This document shows positions 63,068 through 64,000 of a DNA stretch of 64,000 bases, one piece after another. Each line of letters begins with the position of its first letter. Position 1 is the stretch's first letter. The stretch is from Pelomonas caseinilytica. Its GTDB lineage: Bacteria > Pseudomonadota > Gammaproteobacteria > Burkholderiales > Burkholderiaceae_C. Location of the stretch: the NCBI RefSeq assembly GCF_021353235.1, contig NZ_JAJTWT010000002.1, positions 372,001 through 436,000 of the forward strand. Direction: 5' to 3'. The notes below the pieces were generated by a model. The model made no database searches and was not told where the DNA came from. It worked only from the letters and a program-made list of their open reading frames with translations. A program made the translations under genes and the position numbers.

Positions 63068-63157
63068 GAGGAACACGGTGGTGGTGGGAGCCACCACTGT
63101 GTTCGGCCACCCGTTAGCGGCGCATAAGGAGGCCGCCCGGTCCTTGCACGGCGCCGG

Positions 63158-63415
63158 TCAACGCGGCGGCAGCATCAGGCCCACGAAACTGCGTGCCCGC
63201 GGCTGCGGGGCCGGCGAGCTGAAGGCCGCGGCCAGACGCGGTCCGAAGAGCGGATGGGCGGCGATGGACATGACGCGGCGGTTGTCGCCGTCGAAGGCGA
63301 GGATCAGCCCGGTGACGGGATCGAACTCCCACCGGGCGACCTGGGGCTCGGGCGGCGGGGTCACGGCGCCGGACCGCATGGCCGGAGTGGAAAGGGTGGA
63401 CGGGGCGTCGGTCAT
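63158..63415 (-). CDS. Small hypothetical protein (85 aa)
   Basis: MTDAPSTLSTPAM starts at 63415 with a strong GGAGG eight bases upstream. The protein has a compact beta-hairpin region (VARWEFDPVTGLILAFDGDN, then RRVMSIAAHPLFG) and ends FVGLMLPPR. I do not recognise a family. It lies 90 bases upstream of the SPFH gene on the same strand, so it may be its operon partner. The clear ribosome binding site and codon use support coding. Confidence 0.6.
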   Translation of the reverse strand: MTDAPSTLSTPAMRSGAVTPPPEPQVARWEFDPVTGLILAFDGDNRRVMSIAAHPLFGPRLAAAFSSPAPQPRARSFVGLMLPPR

Positions 63416-63579
63416 CGGGGGCTCCTCCCATGGCGGCCCGCCGGGATGGCGGGGCAGCGATGACGCAGTCTCGGAAGAACGGGCCCGCCGAGCCATCGGC
63501 CCTAGGGGTGGACGTCAGGGGGTGGCGGCGCCCGCCGTCACCTCCATCCCCCGCCTCTCCCCCGAAAGGGGGTGGAGCC

Positions 63580-63611
63580 AAAAAGAAAGAAACCCCGGCG
63601 CGGGGCCGGGG
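63580..63611 (-). terminator. Rho-independent terminator after the chemotaxis receptor gene
   Basis: Minus-strand reading: CCCCGGC-CCCGC-GCCGGGG stem-loop followed by TTTCTTTCTTTTT. It lies 140 bases downstream of the receptor stop and 165 bases before the small gene's start. The stem is perfect with a five-base loop. Confidence 0.85.
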
Positions 63612-63751
63612 TGAGGAACATCGCCGGCCTGCTTGGCGGCGATGCCTGCTCCAGGGAGGGAAAGAGCAGGGGGCGTTGCGCCCGGACGCCAATCTAGGGC
63701 CTGGGTCGGGCCGCCCTTGTAGGACAACGACGCGTTGTACGTTTCCGAAGG

Positions 63752-64000
63752 TCAGAGGGAGAACACGCCCACGGCGGAGACAAGCTGCGCCGCCTGTTGG
63801 CGCAGGCTCTCCGCGGCTGCAGCGCTCTCTTCCACCAGCGCGGCGTTCTGCTGCGTGACCTGGTCCATCTGCGACACGGCCTCGCCGACCTGGCCGACGC
63901 CGGTGCTCTGCTCACGGCTGGCCACGCTGATCTCCTGGACGATGCTGCTGACGCGGCCGATGGCGCCGACCACTTCCTGCATGGTCGCGCCGGCCTGGTC
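63752..64000 (-). CDS. Methyl-accepting chemotaxis protein, C-terminal end (cut by window edge)
   Basis: About 82 residues are visible. VSSIVQEISVASREQSTGVG followed by QMDQVTQQNAALVEESAAAA is the signalling and methylation helix region of MCPs; the usual pentapeptide tether for CheR is absent at the end (QLVSAVGVFSL). The start lies beyond the right edge. The sensory domain cannot be judged. A clear terminator lies downstream. Confidence 0.92.
   Translation of the reverse strand, partial: DQAGATMQEVVGAIGRVSSIVQEISVASREQSTGVGQVGEAVSQMDQVTQQNAALVEESAAAAESLRQQAAQLVSAVGVFSL

Overview
The window is high-GC, gene-dense DNA that looks like a betaproteobacterium of the order Burkholderiales (Rubrivivax/Roseateles/Ideonella-like). 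The assignment rests on gene content and order: a PEP-CTERM Prs cluster, divergent holC-pepA / lptF-lptG, a CysB-family regulator, a group II intron behind a terminator, and many short GC-rich intergenic repeats. It is an inference without a database search.

Layout. (1) 1-8238, minus strand: a PEP-CTERM/exosortase-associated operon. It encodes a polyprenyl-phosphate sugar transferase, the sensor kinase PrsK, the sigma-54 response regulator PrsR, the TPR lipoprotein PrsT, and the start of a FeeM-like N-acyl amino acid synthase cut by the left edge. (2) 8847-10727: a group II intron with a maturase/reverse transcriptase, placed directly behind the terminator of a LivJ-like binding-protein gene. 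(3) 10779-23137: housekeeping genes (livJ-like, holC, pepA, lptF, lptG, cbiX, a CysB-family regulator, a FimV-like protein, a Crp/Fnr-family regulator, an APH-type phosphotransferase, a GST). (4) 23141-52671, minus strand: a 29.5-kb contractile injection system (eCIS) locus related to the antifeeding prophage / PVC family. (5) 52857-54752: soxX-soxY-soxZ-soxA. (6) 55302-63415: an isoquinoline-1-oxidoreductase-like pair, an alpha/beta hydrolase, a KdpDE-like two-component pair, a large SPFH/band-7 protein and a small gene. The 3' end of a chemotaxis receptor gene sits at the right edge.

The eCIS locus is the main attraction. In transcription order it encodes a DUF4255 cap protein, a 270-residue accessory protein, sheath 1, tube 1, sheath 2 (with a fibronectin-III-like insertion), tube 2, an Afp7-like tube/baseplate adaptor with a 12-bp glycine microsatellite, a 60-residue protein, gpD-like hub, gpV-like spike, a 654-residue protein with a C-terminal membrane segment, gp25, baseplate J, a 912-residue Afp12-like protein, two related 810- and 420-residue proteins, a 572-residue protein, an AAA+ ATPase and a 1099-residue candidate effector. 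The effector's C-terminus carries a non-specific-nuclease-like His/Asn motif. No capsid, terminase, lysis or T6SS genes are present. A PAAR tip and a recognisable tape measure were not found.

Repeats are unusually informative. Two essentially identical 558-bp elements bracket a 13-kb eCIS segment. A 78-bp hairpin family occurs three times, one copy in frame inside the soxA signal peptide. A second family attaches to gene 3' ends exactly at the stop codon. A 269-bp element with perfect 33-bp inverted ends supplies the stop codon of the FimV-like gene.
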